NCBI GenBank assembly: GCA_028687395.1
Contig: JAQUAE010000112.1
Coordinates: 1 to 6,414, forward strand
Origin: Anaerolineales bacterium
Lineage (GTDB): Bacteria > Chloroflexota > Anaerolineae > Anaerolineales > UBA4823
Reading direction: 5' to 3'
DNA length: 6,414 nt
Shown here: in pieces, positions 1-5,746 of the stretch
Position numbering within the stretch: position 1 is the first letter of the stretch
How the letters are laid out: every line of letters begins with the position of its first letter
Translations under genes and position numbers: made by a program
The notes under the pieces: model-generated
What the model saw: only the letters and a program-made list of their open reading frames with translations
Told to the model about the DNA's origin: nothing
The model's database searches: none

Positions 1-16
1 GCCGGCCTGCAGCCGG

Positions 17-22
17 TATAAT
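17..22 (+). promoter_or_regulatory. -10 promoter box of the HAS-barrel/HerA operon
   Basis: A perfect TATAAT hexamer lies 34 bases before the first start codon. This would place the transcription start near position 29 and give a leader of about 28 bases. The matching -35 box would fall at or before the left edge of the window, so it cannot be confirmed. There is no extended -10 TG. The assignment rests on the perfect hexamer in GC-rich surroundings and its position directly ahead of a two-gene unit. Confidence 0.5.
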
Positions 23-40
23 GCAGGGCACATCCTGAGA

Positions 41-47
41 AAGGTGG
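41..47 (+). promoter_or_regulatory. Ribosome binding site for the HAS-barrel-like gene
   Basis: AAGGTGG lies 9 bases before the ATG at 57 and is a good Shine-Dalgarno match. Another ATG at 50 is closer but opens only a very short frame, so this site supports 57 as the true start. Confidence 0.55.
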
Positions 48-56
48 ATATGGGAC

Positions 57-713
57 ATGAGCGCAATCGAAATTGGCCGCTTGCTGAGAGCCAACACCCG
101 TGAATTCGTGGTCGGCTGCCGCGTGTCGCAGTTGAACGCGCCTGCATTCGGCGCCCTGGTGCGCATCCCCCTCGAAGGGGAGTACCAGGTGTATGGGCTG
201 ATTTACGACATCCACGTGGACGATGATGGCCTGGTGCGCCAATTGGTGACCGCCGAAGCAGTGGACGCCAACGTCATCGCCGACAACCGCGTCAACCGCA
301 ACGTGCCTATCGAGATGAGCGTGCTTTCCGTCGGTTACCGCGCGGGAACTCAAATCGTCCACCTGCTGCCGCCCAAGCCCCCGCTCAGCCTCGACCTCAT
401 ATACCTGTGCGAAGCGGATGAGATTCGCCGCTTCACCTCCGCGGGGAGATTCGGCTATCTCCGCCACATCCTGGGCGCCGAAAACCTGGCGGTTGGTGAG
501 TTGCTGGCTGCCCACCTGCAGCAAGCCGGGCAGGCTCACGCCGAGGGAGGCCATGCCGGGTGGGTGAATACCGCCACCCAGGAGCTTATCGTCCTGCTGC
601 GAGATGATTACCCCACCTTGATGAGCGTGCTGGGAGCGATTGCCGACAGCCAACCAGCAGCCGCCCAGGAAAGCCCCCCCGAGCCAGCCAGGCGCTCAGG
701 AGATGAACGATGA
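57..713 (+). CDS. HAS-barrel-like protein, putative partner of HerA
   Basis: This 218-residue protein has no signal peptide or membrane segment and is probably cytoplasmic. Residues 5-64 (IGRLL at the start, GLIYDI at 47-52) look like a HAS barrel, the small beta-barrel at the N terminus of HerA ATPases and ATP-synthase subunits. Residues 82-127 (VPIEMSVLSVGY, then a proline-rich LLPPKPPLSLD, then IYLCEADEIRRF) follow the same order of elements as HerA residues 79-156 encoded just downstream. The protein therefore resembles a HerA N-terminal region without the ATPase core. Residues 128-200 are probably helical, and the last 18 or so residues are polar and disordered. No nuclease motif is visible, so it is not an obvious NurA. 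The short gap to the HerA gene suggests one operon and a joint function, perhaps as an adaptor or ring-loading factor. The gene boundaries are secure, the fold is inferred by eye, and the function is unknown. Confidence 0.75.
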   Translation: MSAIEIGRLLRANTREFVVGCRVSQLNAPAFGALVRIPLEGEYQVYGLIYDIHVDDDGLVRQLVTAEAVDANVIADNRVNRNVPIEMSVLSVGYRAGTQIVHLLPPKPPLSLDLIYLCEADEIRRFTSAGRFGYLRHILGAENLAVGELLAAHLQQAGQAHAEGGHAGWVNTATQELIVLLRDDYPTLMSVLGAIADSQPAAAQESPPEPARRSGDER

Positions 714-720
714 GGGAGGA
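714..720 (+). promoter_or_regulatory. Ribosome binding site that fixes the HerA start
   Basis: GGGAGGA lies 6 bases before the ATG at 727. The in-frame ATG at 703 has AGGAG touching the start codon with no spacer, and the frame could also open further upstream inside the preceding gene. Only the 727 start has a well-spaced site, and it avoids gene overlap. Confidence 0.7.
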
Positions 721-726
721 TATGCC

Positions 727-2457
727 ATGAGCGACACACTAAAAGCCACTGAGAGCGATTCCAACACGATCGGTTACGTCGTCGGTGGTGGGCTGAAAGA
801 GAACCTGCGCGTCCGCCTTTCCATTCCCGCCCAGGAGATTCAGGAGGGCAGTTTCGTTGTCGTCGAAAGCGGGGACTGGCTGTTTCACGGGCTGGTCACC
901 GACCTGCAACTCGGCGCCACCGACCCGCGCTTTGCGGATGAGCAGAGCGAGGAGCGCCTTCCCACGCCTATCGCCAACCTGTTACACGGGCAGACCCTCT
1001 TCACCAACCTGGAAGTGCTGCCCACCTTGATGCTCGAACGTGGCCCCGCTCCGGGCACACCAGAGGCAGCCCGCATGCAGGCCGATATCACCACCGGGTT
1101 GCGCGACGCCCCGCAACCGCTGCCAGTCAAGACCATACCGGCTCACCATGCCAAAGTCCGGTTGGCTACCGAGGGGGACATCGCCGAGATCTTTGGCAAG
1201 CCGGAAAGGAAAGGCAACTTCGTCATCGGCTACACCCGCGAACAGGAGTATCCGGTGTGCCTCAACCTGACCAGGTTCGTCCAGCGTTCCGCTGGCGTCT
1301 TCGGCGCCACGGGCACGGGCAAATCCTTCCTCACCCGCCTGATCCTGGCCGGCCTGATCCACGCGAACCAGGCTTCGGTGCTGGTGTTCGATATGCACAA
1401 CGAGTATGGCTTCGATGACGTCGCCTCCGACAGCGGGCAGCGCATCGCCGGCTTGCGGGATAAATTCCCGGCGCGCGTGCGCGTGGTCGGCCTGGGGCAG
1501 GGTGCCACCATCCGCGGCCGCGTCCCGGATTTCAACCTGGAAATTGCCATGGGCGACATCCAGCCGGAGGACATCGAGCTGCTGACTCGCGAATTGAACC
1601 TCAAAGAGACCACTCCCACCACGCTGGAAGCGCTGGTGCACAGCTTCGGGCCCGACCGCTGGTTCGCCCGCTTCAAGGCCATGCGCTCCGGCGCTACCAT
1701 TGAGGACGAGGATGGCAAGAAGACCGCTGCGCCGGATAGCGTAGCCTTCTGGGCCAACCAGGCTGGCATCAGCCCCATGGCGGCGGAAGGGTTGCACAGC
1801 AAATTGGGGAGGGTTTTCCGCTCTCCCTATATCGTCGCGCAGCCCGCCGCGGACAGCGTGGGTGAGATCATTCGCGCTTTAGATGCCGGCCAGCACGTGG
1901 TGCTCTCCTTCGGGAATTTCGAGCGCGACCTGGATTACTTGCTGGTGAGCAACCTGTTGACCAGGCGCATCCGCGAGGCCTGGGAGGAACGCACCAACCA
2001 GTATCGCTCCCAGGCCGACGCCCAGGAACCCCGCCAGTTGGTGATCGTCCTGGAGGAAGCCCACAAGCTGCTCAACCGTGAAATGGCCTCCCAGACCACG
2101 TTCAACACCATCGCCCGCGAAATGCGCAAGTATTTCGTCACCCTGTTGATCGTCGACCAGCGCCCCTCCCAAATCTACGACGAGGTGATGTCGCAACTCG
2201 GCACGCGCATCTCCGGCTGGCTGGGAGACGAAGACGATATCCGCGCCGTCCTCTCCGGCCTGGCGGGGAGGGACGCCCTGCGCGGCATGCTTGCCCGGTT
2301 GCAGCCTAAGGAGGAAGTCCTGCTGCTCGGTTGGGGAGTGCCCATGCCATTGCTGGTCAATTCGCGGCGCTATGACGATCGCTTCTGGAGCGATCTCCTG
2401 GCCAAGGCTGGCACCCGCCGCGACGACCAGCAAATCCTCAGCGAGCTGGGGTATTGA
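727..2457 (+). CDS. herA: HerA-family hexameric DNA-translocating ATPase (DUF87)
   Basis: This 576-residue protein belongs to the HerA/FtsK class of P-loop ATPases, which form hexameric rings that pump double-stranded DNA, classically with the nuclease NurA during end resection. Residues 14-66 form the HAS barrel. The ATPase core shows Walker A GATGTGKS at 193-200, the HerA-type DMHNEYGF at 222-229, Walker B VIVLEEAH at 439-446 (E443/E444 catalytic, H446), IAREMRKY at 462-469, and DQRPS at 477-481. R479 is a candidate arginine finger by analogy with archaeal HerA. A helical insert lies between about 275 and 390. The C terminus (RRYDDRFW and after) resembles the HerA C-terminal arm. All catalytic elements look intact and the length is typical. 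The gene follows the HAS-barrel-like protein by 13 bases, so co-transcription is likely. No NurA lies in the window, and the nuclease partners of known HerA antiphage systems (SIR2, DUF4297) are also absent. The family is certain; the exact role is inferred. Confidence 0.9.
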   Translation: MSDTLKATESDSNTIGYVVGGGLKENLRVRLSIPAQEIQEGSFVVVESGDWLFHGLVTDLQLGATDPRFADEQSEERLPTPIANLLHGQTLFTNLEVLPTLMLERGPAPGTPEAARMQADITTGLRDAPQPLPVKTIPAHHAKVRLATEGDIAEIFGKPERKGNFVIGYTREQEYPVCLNLTRFVQRSAGVFGATGTGKSFLTRLILAGLIHANQASVLVFDMHNEYGFDDVASDSGQRIAGLRDKFPARVRVVGLGQGATIRGRVPDFNLEIAMGDIQPEDIELLTRELNLKETTPTTLEALVHSFGPDRWFARFKAMRSGATIEDEDGKKTAAPDSVAFWANQAGISPMAAEGLHSKLGRVFRSPYIVAQPAADSVGEIIRALDAGQHVVLSFGNFERDLDYLLVSNLLTRRIREAWEERTNQYRSQADAQEPRQLVIVLEEAHKLLNREMASQTTFNTIAREMRKYFVTLLIVDQRPSQIYDEVMSQLGTRISGWLGDEDDIRAVLSGLAGRDALRGMLARLQPKEEVLLLGWGVPMPLLVNSRRYDDRFWSDLLAKAGTRRDDQQILSELGY

Positions 2458-2591
2458 CTGGCGTCGCGTATGGCAGGTCACCACGGGCAGCATGGTAGCG
2501 ATCGCCCTGCCAAGGATCTGCGCCCGCTTCGCCGGAAGGGTTCTATTAACCTTGCAGCGCCAGAATTGCGGGAGGGCGACTTTTTATAGAG

Positions 2592-3323
2592 ATGAACGCC
2601 ATGCAAAAACTCGAAGGGAAGACTGCCATCATTACCGGAGGAGGCAGCGGCATTGGCCGCGGCCTCGCCCTCGCCCTGGCCGGGCAGGGCGTTAGCGTCG
2701 CCGTGTGCGGCCGGCGCAGGCAAAAGTTGGAACAAACCGTCGACCTGGTACGCCAGGCCGGTGGGAAAGCGATTGCCATTCAGGCGGATATCGCCAACAC
2801 GGAGCAGATTGAACATCTCTTTCAAACCACCCTGCAAGCCTACGGCCAGGTGGACATCTTGGTCAACAACGCCGGCGTTGCCGAGGGAGGTCATCTGCAC
2901 GAAACCAGCCCAGCGGAATGGGACGCCGTGATGAACGTGAACCTGCGCGGTGTTTATCTATTGACGCGCCAGGTGCTGCCTTCGATGCGCGCCCGGCGCA
3001 GCGGGCATATCATCAACATCAGCTCGGAATCCGGGATCGAATATTACCCCGGTGACAGCGTCTACGGCACTTCCAAGCACGCCCTGAACGCCCTCGGCGA
3101 GTTTATTCAGCGTGAGAACCAGGAGTACAACATCCGCGTCAACACCATCTGCCCTGGCATGGTGGTGTCGGAGATGACCGAGCATTCACCAGGCCTGGAC
3201 CACGCCAAATGCCTCTACCCGGAGGACATCGCCGACCTGGTGCTCTGGCTGCTCACCCGCAGAGAAAACATCAAGATCGGCACCCCAATCCTGATCCAGA
3301 CCATGCTCAATCCCTGGGAATGA
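2592..3323 (+). CDS. SDR-family NAD(P)-dependent oxidoreductase
   Basis: This 243-residue classical short-chain dehydrogenase is cytosolic and catalyses reversible carbonyl/alcohol oxidoreduction; the substrate cannot be read from sequence. The Rossmann motif TGGGSGIG is at 15-22, followed by GRRR at 40-43 after the second strand, which favours NADP(H). D66 is the adenine-contact residue and NNAG is at 92-95. The catalytic tetrad is N117, S145, Y158 and K162 (YGTSK). CPG at 187-189 region leads into the substrate loop. The C-terminal tail (ENIKIGTPILIQ from about 225) resembles the YdfG-type subgroup rather than FabG enzymes with a closing VDGG. The start is uncertain. ATG 2592 has GGGAGGG 15 bases upstream, which is too far for an ideal site. 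ATG 2601 (MQKLEGKTA) fits the usual family N terminus. The 134-base gap after HerA shows no convincing promoter or terminator. Its stop codon overlaps an ATG at 3320 that opens a gene remnant. Confidence 0.9.
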   Translation: MNAMQKLEGKTAIITGGGSGIGRGLALALAGQGVSVAVCGRRRQKLEQTVDLVRQAGGKAIAIQADIANTEQIEHLFQTTLQAYGQVDILVNNAGVAEGGHLHETSPAEWDAVMNVNLRGVYLLTRQVLPSMRARRSGHIINISSESGIEYYPGDSVYGTSKHALNALGEFIQRENQEYNIRVNTICPGMVVSEMTEHSPGLDHAKCLYPEDIADLVLWLLTRRENIKIGTPILIQTMLNPWE

Positions 3324-3388
3324 GCGCCGATTTCCTCTCATACGGCTCGACCGGCTACACCGGATTGCTGATCGCGGCGAATTGCCTC
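3320..3388 (+). pseudogene. Possible 5' remnant of a saccharopine-dehydrogenase-like gene
   Basis: An ATG at 3320 overlaps the SDR stop codon in an ATGA junction, the usual sign of translational coupling. The frame reads MSADF, then LSYGSTGYTGLLIA, a close match to the conserved YGATGYTG nucleotide-binding start of saccharopine-dehydrogenase-like and trans-acting enoyl reductase proteins. After about 22 codons the resemblance stops, and the DNA becomes the -35 region of the next promoter. The frame has no stop and runs on into the membrane protein gene, adding 43 residues if it is translated. I read it as the leftover start of a deleted gene that once followed the SDR gene. Alternatively it is a chance match, or a true long N terminus of the downstream protein. 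The match is short, so confidence is moderate. Confidence 0.45.
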
Positions 3389-3417
3389 TTGACAAAATCG
3401 AACATTTGTTCTATATT
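3389..3417 (+). promoter_or_regulatory. Strong sigma-70-type promoter of the membrane protein gene
   Basis: A perfect -35 TTGACA (3389-3394) and a -10 TATATT (3412-3417, one mismatch to consensus) are separated by the optimal 17 bases. Transcription would begin near 3424 and give a leader of about 25 bases before the ATG at 3449. The segment is clearly AT-richer than its neighbourhood. A LexA-like palindrome fills the end of the spacer. Confidence 0.8.
3399..3412 (+). promoter_or_regulatory. LexA-like operator (SOS box) inside the promoter
   Basis: CGAACATTTGTTCT contains a perfect GAAC-N4-GTTC core with 5-base inverted arms (GAACA and TGTTC around TT). It matches the Bacillus-type LexA/DinR box, CGAACRNRYGTTYC, at 12 of 14 positions. 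It lies between the -35 and -10 boxes and touches the -10, where a bound repressor would block RNA polymerase. This predicts that the downstream gene is repressed by LexA and induced by DNA damage. The motif and its placement are seen directly. The identity of the repressor is inferred, because no lexA gene is in the window. Confidence 0.6.
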
Positions 3418-3437
3418 TAAGGCAGCCAAACATACAC

Positions 3438-3443
3438 AGGAGG
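3438..3443 (+). promoter_or_regulatory. Consensus ribosome binding site of the membrane protein gene
   Basis: A perfect AGGAGG lies 5 bases before the ATG at 3449. It decides this start over the upstream in-frame ATG at 3320, which has only a weak GGGA nearby and lies ahead of the promoter. Confidence 0.8.
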
Positions 3444-3448
3444 CTGCT

Positions 3449-4186
3449 ATGAACACCACCCACATTCGCAACCAGGATTTCGGCGCTCTATTCAAGGGAG
3501 TGCGACCACGGCGCGGGTTCACCTTTGGGGTGATCATCTTATGCGCGCTGATTGCCTTCGAGCTGTTCAATTACAGCACCACCGAGTACGCCCTGCGCGA
3601 CCTGTTAGGCGACCTGAAATTCGTCGGCATCCACTGGTCCACCATCCTGGCGCTGGCTTTCTGCGGCATCGACTTTGCCGGCATCGCCCGGCTCTTCACC
3701 CCGGAAGTAGCCAGCGACCAGCACCAGGAGGTCTGGTACCTGTTCGGCGCCTGGCTGCTGGCGGCCACGATGAATGCGCTGCTGACCTGGTGGGGAGTCT
3801 CTTTGGCGATCCTGGACCACCAATCGCTGGGCAACCAGGTCCTCGCCCGCCAGACGCTCTTACATGCCACGCCAGTCTTCGTCGCCGTCCTGGTCTGGTT
3901 CATCCGTATCCTGATCATCGGCTCGTTCTCCGTATCTGGCAACCGCTTGTTCAGCCAAGGCGATGCACAGGGACGCCAGACGAACCGCTCCGCTCCCACA
4001 CAGGCTGCGACTAGGACAGGGGTCGCCCCGCTGCGCCCACCTGCCAGCGCTCCCCTGCAAGCCACCCCACGCGACGCCAGCCGCTACCACCAGTATTCAC
4101 GCTCAGAACCTGCTGCCCAATCCCCGCTATCGATGAGTGCGTCCTCCCACGCACCCAGCGAAAAGAACCCCCTCGTGCGGCGATAA
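3449..4186 (+). CDS. Unrecognised four-helix membrane protein with disordered tail, putatively SOS-controlled
   Basis: I do not recognise the family of this 245-residue protein. A short positively charged N terminus (RPRR at 19-22) precedes four hydrophobic segments at roughly 24-42, 63-80, 96-122 and 140-160. By the positive-inside rule, the N and C termini would both be cytoplasmic. Acidic and polar residues inside or next to helices (D75 in CGIDFAG; PEVASDQHQE at 85-94 in the central loop) may be functional. From about 165 to the end the chain is rich in P, S, A, Q and R with no hydrophobic stretch, so it is probably a disordered cytoplasmic tail with basic charge. It has its own strong promoter with a LexA-like box and a consensus ribosome site, so it is a real, independently regulated gene. 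By analogy with SOS-induced membrane division inhibitors (YneA in Bacillus, SidA in Caulobacter) a checkpoint role is possible, but no sequence similarity is claimed. Confidence 0.8.
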   Translation: MNTTHIRNQDFGALFKGVRPRRGFTFGVIILCALIAFELFNYSTTEYALRDLLGDLKFVGIHWSTILALAFCGIDFAGIARLFTPEVASDQHQEVWYLFGAWLLAATMNALLTWWGVSLAILDHQSLGNQVLARQTLLHATPVFVAVLVWFIRILIIGSFSVSGNRLFSQGDAQGRQTNRSAPTQAATRTGVAPLRPPASAPLQATPRDASRYHQYSRSEPAAQSPLSMSASSHAPSEKNPLVRR

Positions 4187-4219
4187 AACCATAAAGCTAC
4201 GGGCAAAACGGATAATAAA

Positions 4220-4248
4220 AACCCCTCGGGCGTGCTGCCTGAGGGGTT
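4220..4248. terminator. Bidirectional Rho-independent terminator
   Basis: AACCCCTCGGGC (4220-4231) pairs with GCCTGAGGGGTT (4237-4248), giving a 12-base-pair stem with one G-U pair and a 5-base loop. On the minus strand the stem is followed by TTTTTATTAT, a good U-tract, so it efficiently ends the kinase transcript, whose stop is 12 bases upstream. On the plus strand the stem is followed by GCATTTT, a weaker tract, and may serve the membrane protein gene that ends at 4186. Its place between convergent genes supports use in both directions. Confidence 0.85.
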
Positions 4249-4260
4249 GCATTTTGCCTG

Positions 4261-5685
4261 TCAGCCGTTTTTACCGTTGCGCTCGGCGACCTCTTCGCAG
4301 GGTTCTTGAGAAAAGGGCAGGTAGACGTGGAAGGTGGTGCCCTCCCCGACCCGCGAGTCGACCTCGATCGTGCCGCCGTGATTGCGCACAATCCAATAGG
4401 CGATGGAGAGCCCAAGCCCAAAGCCCTTGCCATCCCGCGAGCGCGTGCGTGACTTCTCCCCCCGGTAGAAGCGCTCGAAAATATAGGGAAGGTCCTGCGG
4501 TGGGATACCCGGGCCATTGTCCTGGATGGTGATGCGCGCCATGTTGTCCACCTTACCCACGCCAACGATGACCTGCCCGCCGGCCGGGGTGTAGTTGATG
4601 GCGTTACCGATCAGGTTGACCATCACCTGCTTGATCTTATCTTTGTCCCCGCATACCAGCACCTGGTCGATGTCGCCCAATTTGAGCTGCACTCGCTCGT
4701 GCGCCAGCACGCGCATCTGCTGCATCACGTCCAACATGAGGGTGTCCAGCTCCAGCATGTGGAGCTGCAGGGGCAGCTTTCCCGACTCGGCCTGAGCCAG
4801 CAACAGCAGGTCGCCCACCAGGCGGGTCAGGCGATCAACTTCGTTTTCTATTCCATCCAGAGATTCCGCATCCAGCTCGTTCATACGCCGCATCAGGTCG
4901 ACGTTACCCTTGATCACCGTCAAGGGGGTGCGCAGCTCATGGCCTACATCGGCGATAAAACGGCGCTGGGTGTGGAACAGGTTTTCCAGGCGACCGAGCG
5001 TCTGGTTGAAGGCGTTGATTAACTGGCCCACCTCGTCGGAAGGTGGTCCTTTGTAAGGAATGCGCCGGGAGAGATCGTCGGCGCGAGTGATTTGCAGCGC
5101 GGTCTCAGTGACACTCTCCAGGGGGGCTAGCGCCTGCTGGGTGGACACCCAACTGGCCACGCCAGCGATGCTCATCGAGAGCACCGCGCCTACCACCAGA
5201 ACCAGGAGCAGGGCTTGTTGGGTGGCGTCCACCACCGCCAGGCTGGTGCCCACCTGCAGTGCGCCGACCAGGCGGTCCCCCAGCAGCAATGGGACGGTCA
5301 GCACACGCAGGTGCGATTCTCCCAGCTCAGTCGTCAAGGTGATGTCCCGAAACACGGGCTCGGCGGATTGCAGTTCGACCGAGTCGAGAGGCCGGTTGAG
5401 CCCCTGGACGTTGCGCGAGGCGGCGCGCAGGCTATTATTGCGCCCCCACACCTGCACAAGCACGTCGGTGGAAAATTCCAGGGTGGGGGAGGAGATCACG
5501 TTGAGCTCCCCGTCCGAATCCACAAAGACGTTGGGCAAAATATCGGAAGCCGAGCTTTTCAACGTCTCATCGATTTCGTTGACCAAGCTGACGCGCACCG
5601 CGCTGTAGACGGCAACGCCAAACAGCAACAGGATTCCCCCCACGATGGATGTGTATAACAATGCCAGGCGAGCACGCAGGGACAT
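4261..5685 (-). CDS. Membrane sensor histidine kinase of a two-component system
   Basis: This 474-residue protein has the classical architecture of an OmpR-linked sensor kinase. TM1 is at about 7-30, an extracytoplasmic sensor domain of about 125 residues spans 31-157, TM2 is at 158-180, and HAMP is at about 181-235 (LAPLE at 186-190, DEVGQL at 217-222). The dimerisation/phosphoacceptor domain has the H-box HELRTP with H249 as the phosphorylated histidine. The ATPase domain has the N-box around N357/N361 (NLIGNAINYTP), G1 box DNGPG at 389-393, F-box FERF at 403-406, and G2 box GFGLG at 421-425. All catalytic boxes are intact. The signal is unknown, since the sensor region has no motif I recognise. 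The start has GAGG 7 bases upstream. It lies 61 bases downstream of the response regulator gene, presumably its partner and co-transcribed. Confidence 0.95.
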   Translation of the reverse strand: MSLRARLALLYTSIVGGILLLFGVAVYSAVRVSLVNEIDETLKSSASDILPNVFVDSDGELNVISSPTLEFSTDVLVQVWGRNNSLRAASRNVQGLNRPLDSVELQSAEPVFRDITLTTELGESHLRVLTVPLLLGDRLVGALQVGTSLAVVDATQQALLLVLVVGAVLSMSIAGVASWVSTQQALAPLESVTETALQITRADDLSRRIPYKGPPSDEVGQLINAFNQTLGRLENLFHTQRRFIADVGHELRTPLTVIKGNVDLMRRMNELDAESLDGIENEVDRLTRLVGDLLLLAQAESGKLPLQLHMLELDTLMLDVMQQMRVLAHERVQLKLGDIDQVLVCGDKDKIKQVMVNLIGNAINYTPAGGQVIVGVGKVDNMARITIQDNGPGIPPQDLPYIFERFYRGEKSRTRSRDGKGFGLGLSIAYWIVRNHGGTIEVDSRVGEGTTFHVYLPFSQEPCEEVAERNGKNG

Positions 5686-5692
5686 CGGTTTG

Positions 5693-5696
5693 CCTC
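5693..5696 (-). promoter_or_regulatory. Ribosome binding site of the kinase gene, possibly in a hairpin
   Basis: GAGG (minus strand) lies 7 bases before the kinase ATG. It falls within a small inverted repeat, with CGGTT at 5705-5709 pairing with AACCG at 5686-5690 and an inner CUC/GAG pairing that covers the site. If formed, this hairpin could lower kinase translation relative to the regulator. The pairing is short, so the control is speculative. Confidence 0.45.
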
Positions 5697-5746
5697 GAAT
5701 GGAGAACCGCTAAGTACGCAACAATACTGGGTTCAGAAATAGTTGG

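Noticed and set aside
57..713. NurA nuclease identity for the gene upstream of HerA
   Set aside because: The position fits, but the protein is short and shows no acidic nuclease motif. Its N-terminal part resembles the HAS barrel instead.
640..726. Upstream extension of the HerA gene overlapping the preceding gene (starts at 640 or 703)
   Set aside because: The 640 start has no ribosome site and overlaps the upstream gene by 74 bases. The ATG at 703 touches its AGGAG with no spacer. The 727 start has a well-spaced GGGAGGA.
982..1797. Long minus-strand open frames opposite HerA
   Set aside because: They lie fully antisense to a gene with complete catalytic motifs. Their translations show no recognisable domain, and long shadows are expected in GC-rich DNA.
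57..2457. HerA-based antiphage defence system
   Set aside because: Known systems pair HerA with a SIR2 or DUF4297 effector. Neither is present, and the neighbours look like housekeeping genes.
2458..2591. Promoter or terminator between HerA and the SDR gene
   Set aside because: A TATTAA-like and a TATAGA-like hexamer exist but have no suitably spaced -35 box. The GGGCAG/CTGCC repeat forms only a weak stem without a T-run.
3209..3448. N-terminal extension of the membrane protein from 3209
   Set aside because: The first part is an out-of-frame overlap with the 3' end of the SDR gene. The AGGAGG site and the promoter both place the start at 3449.
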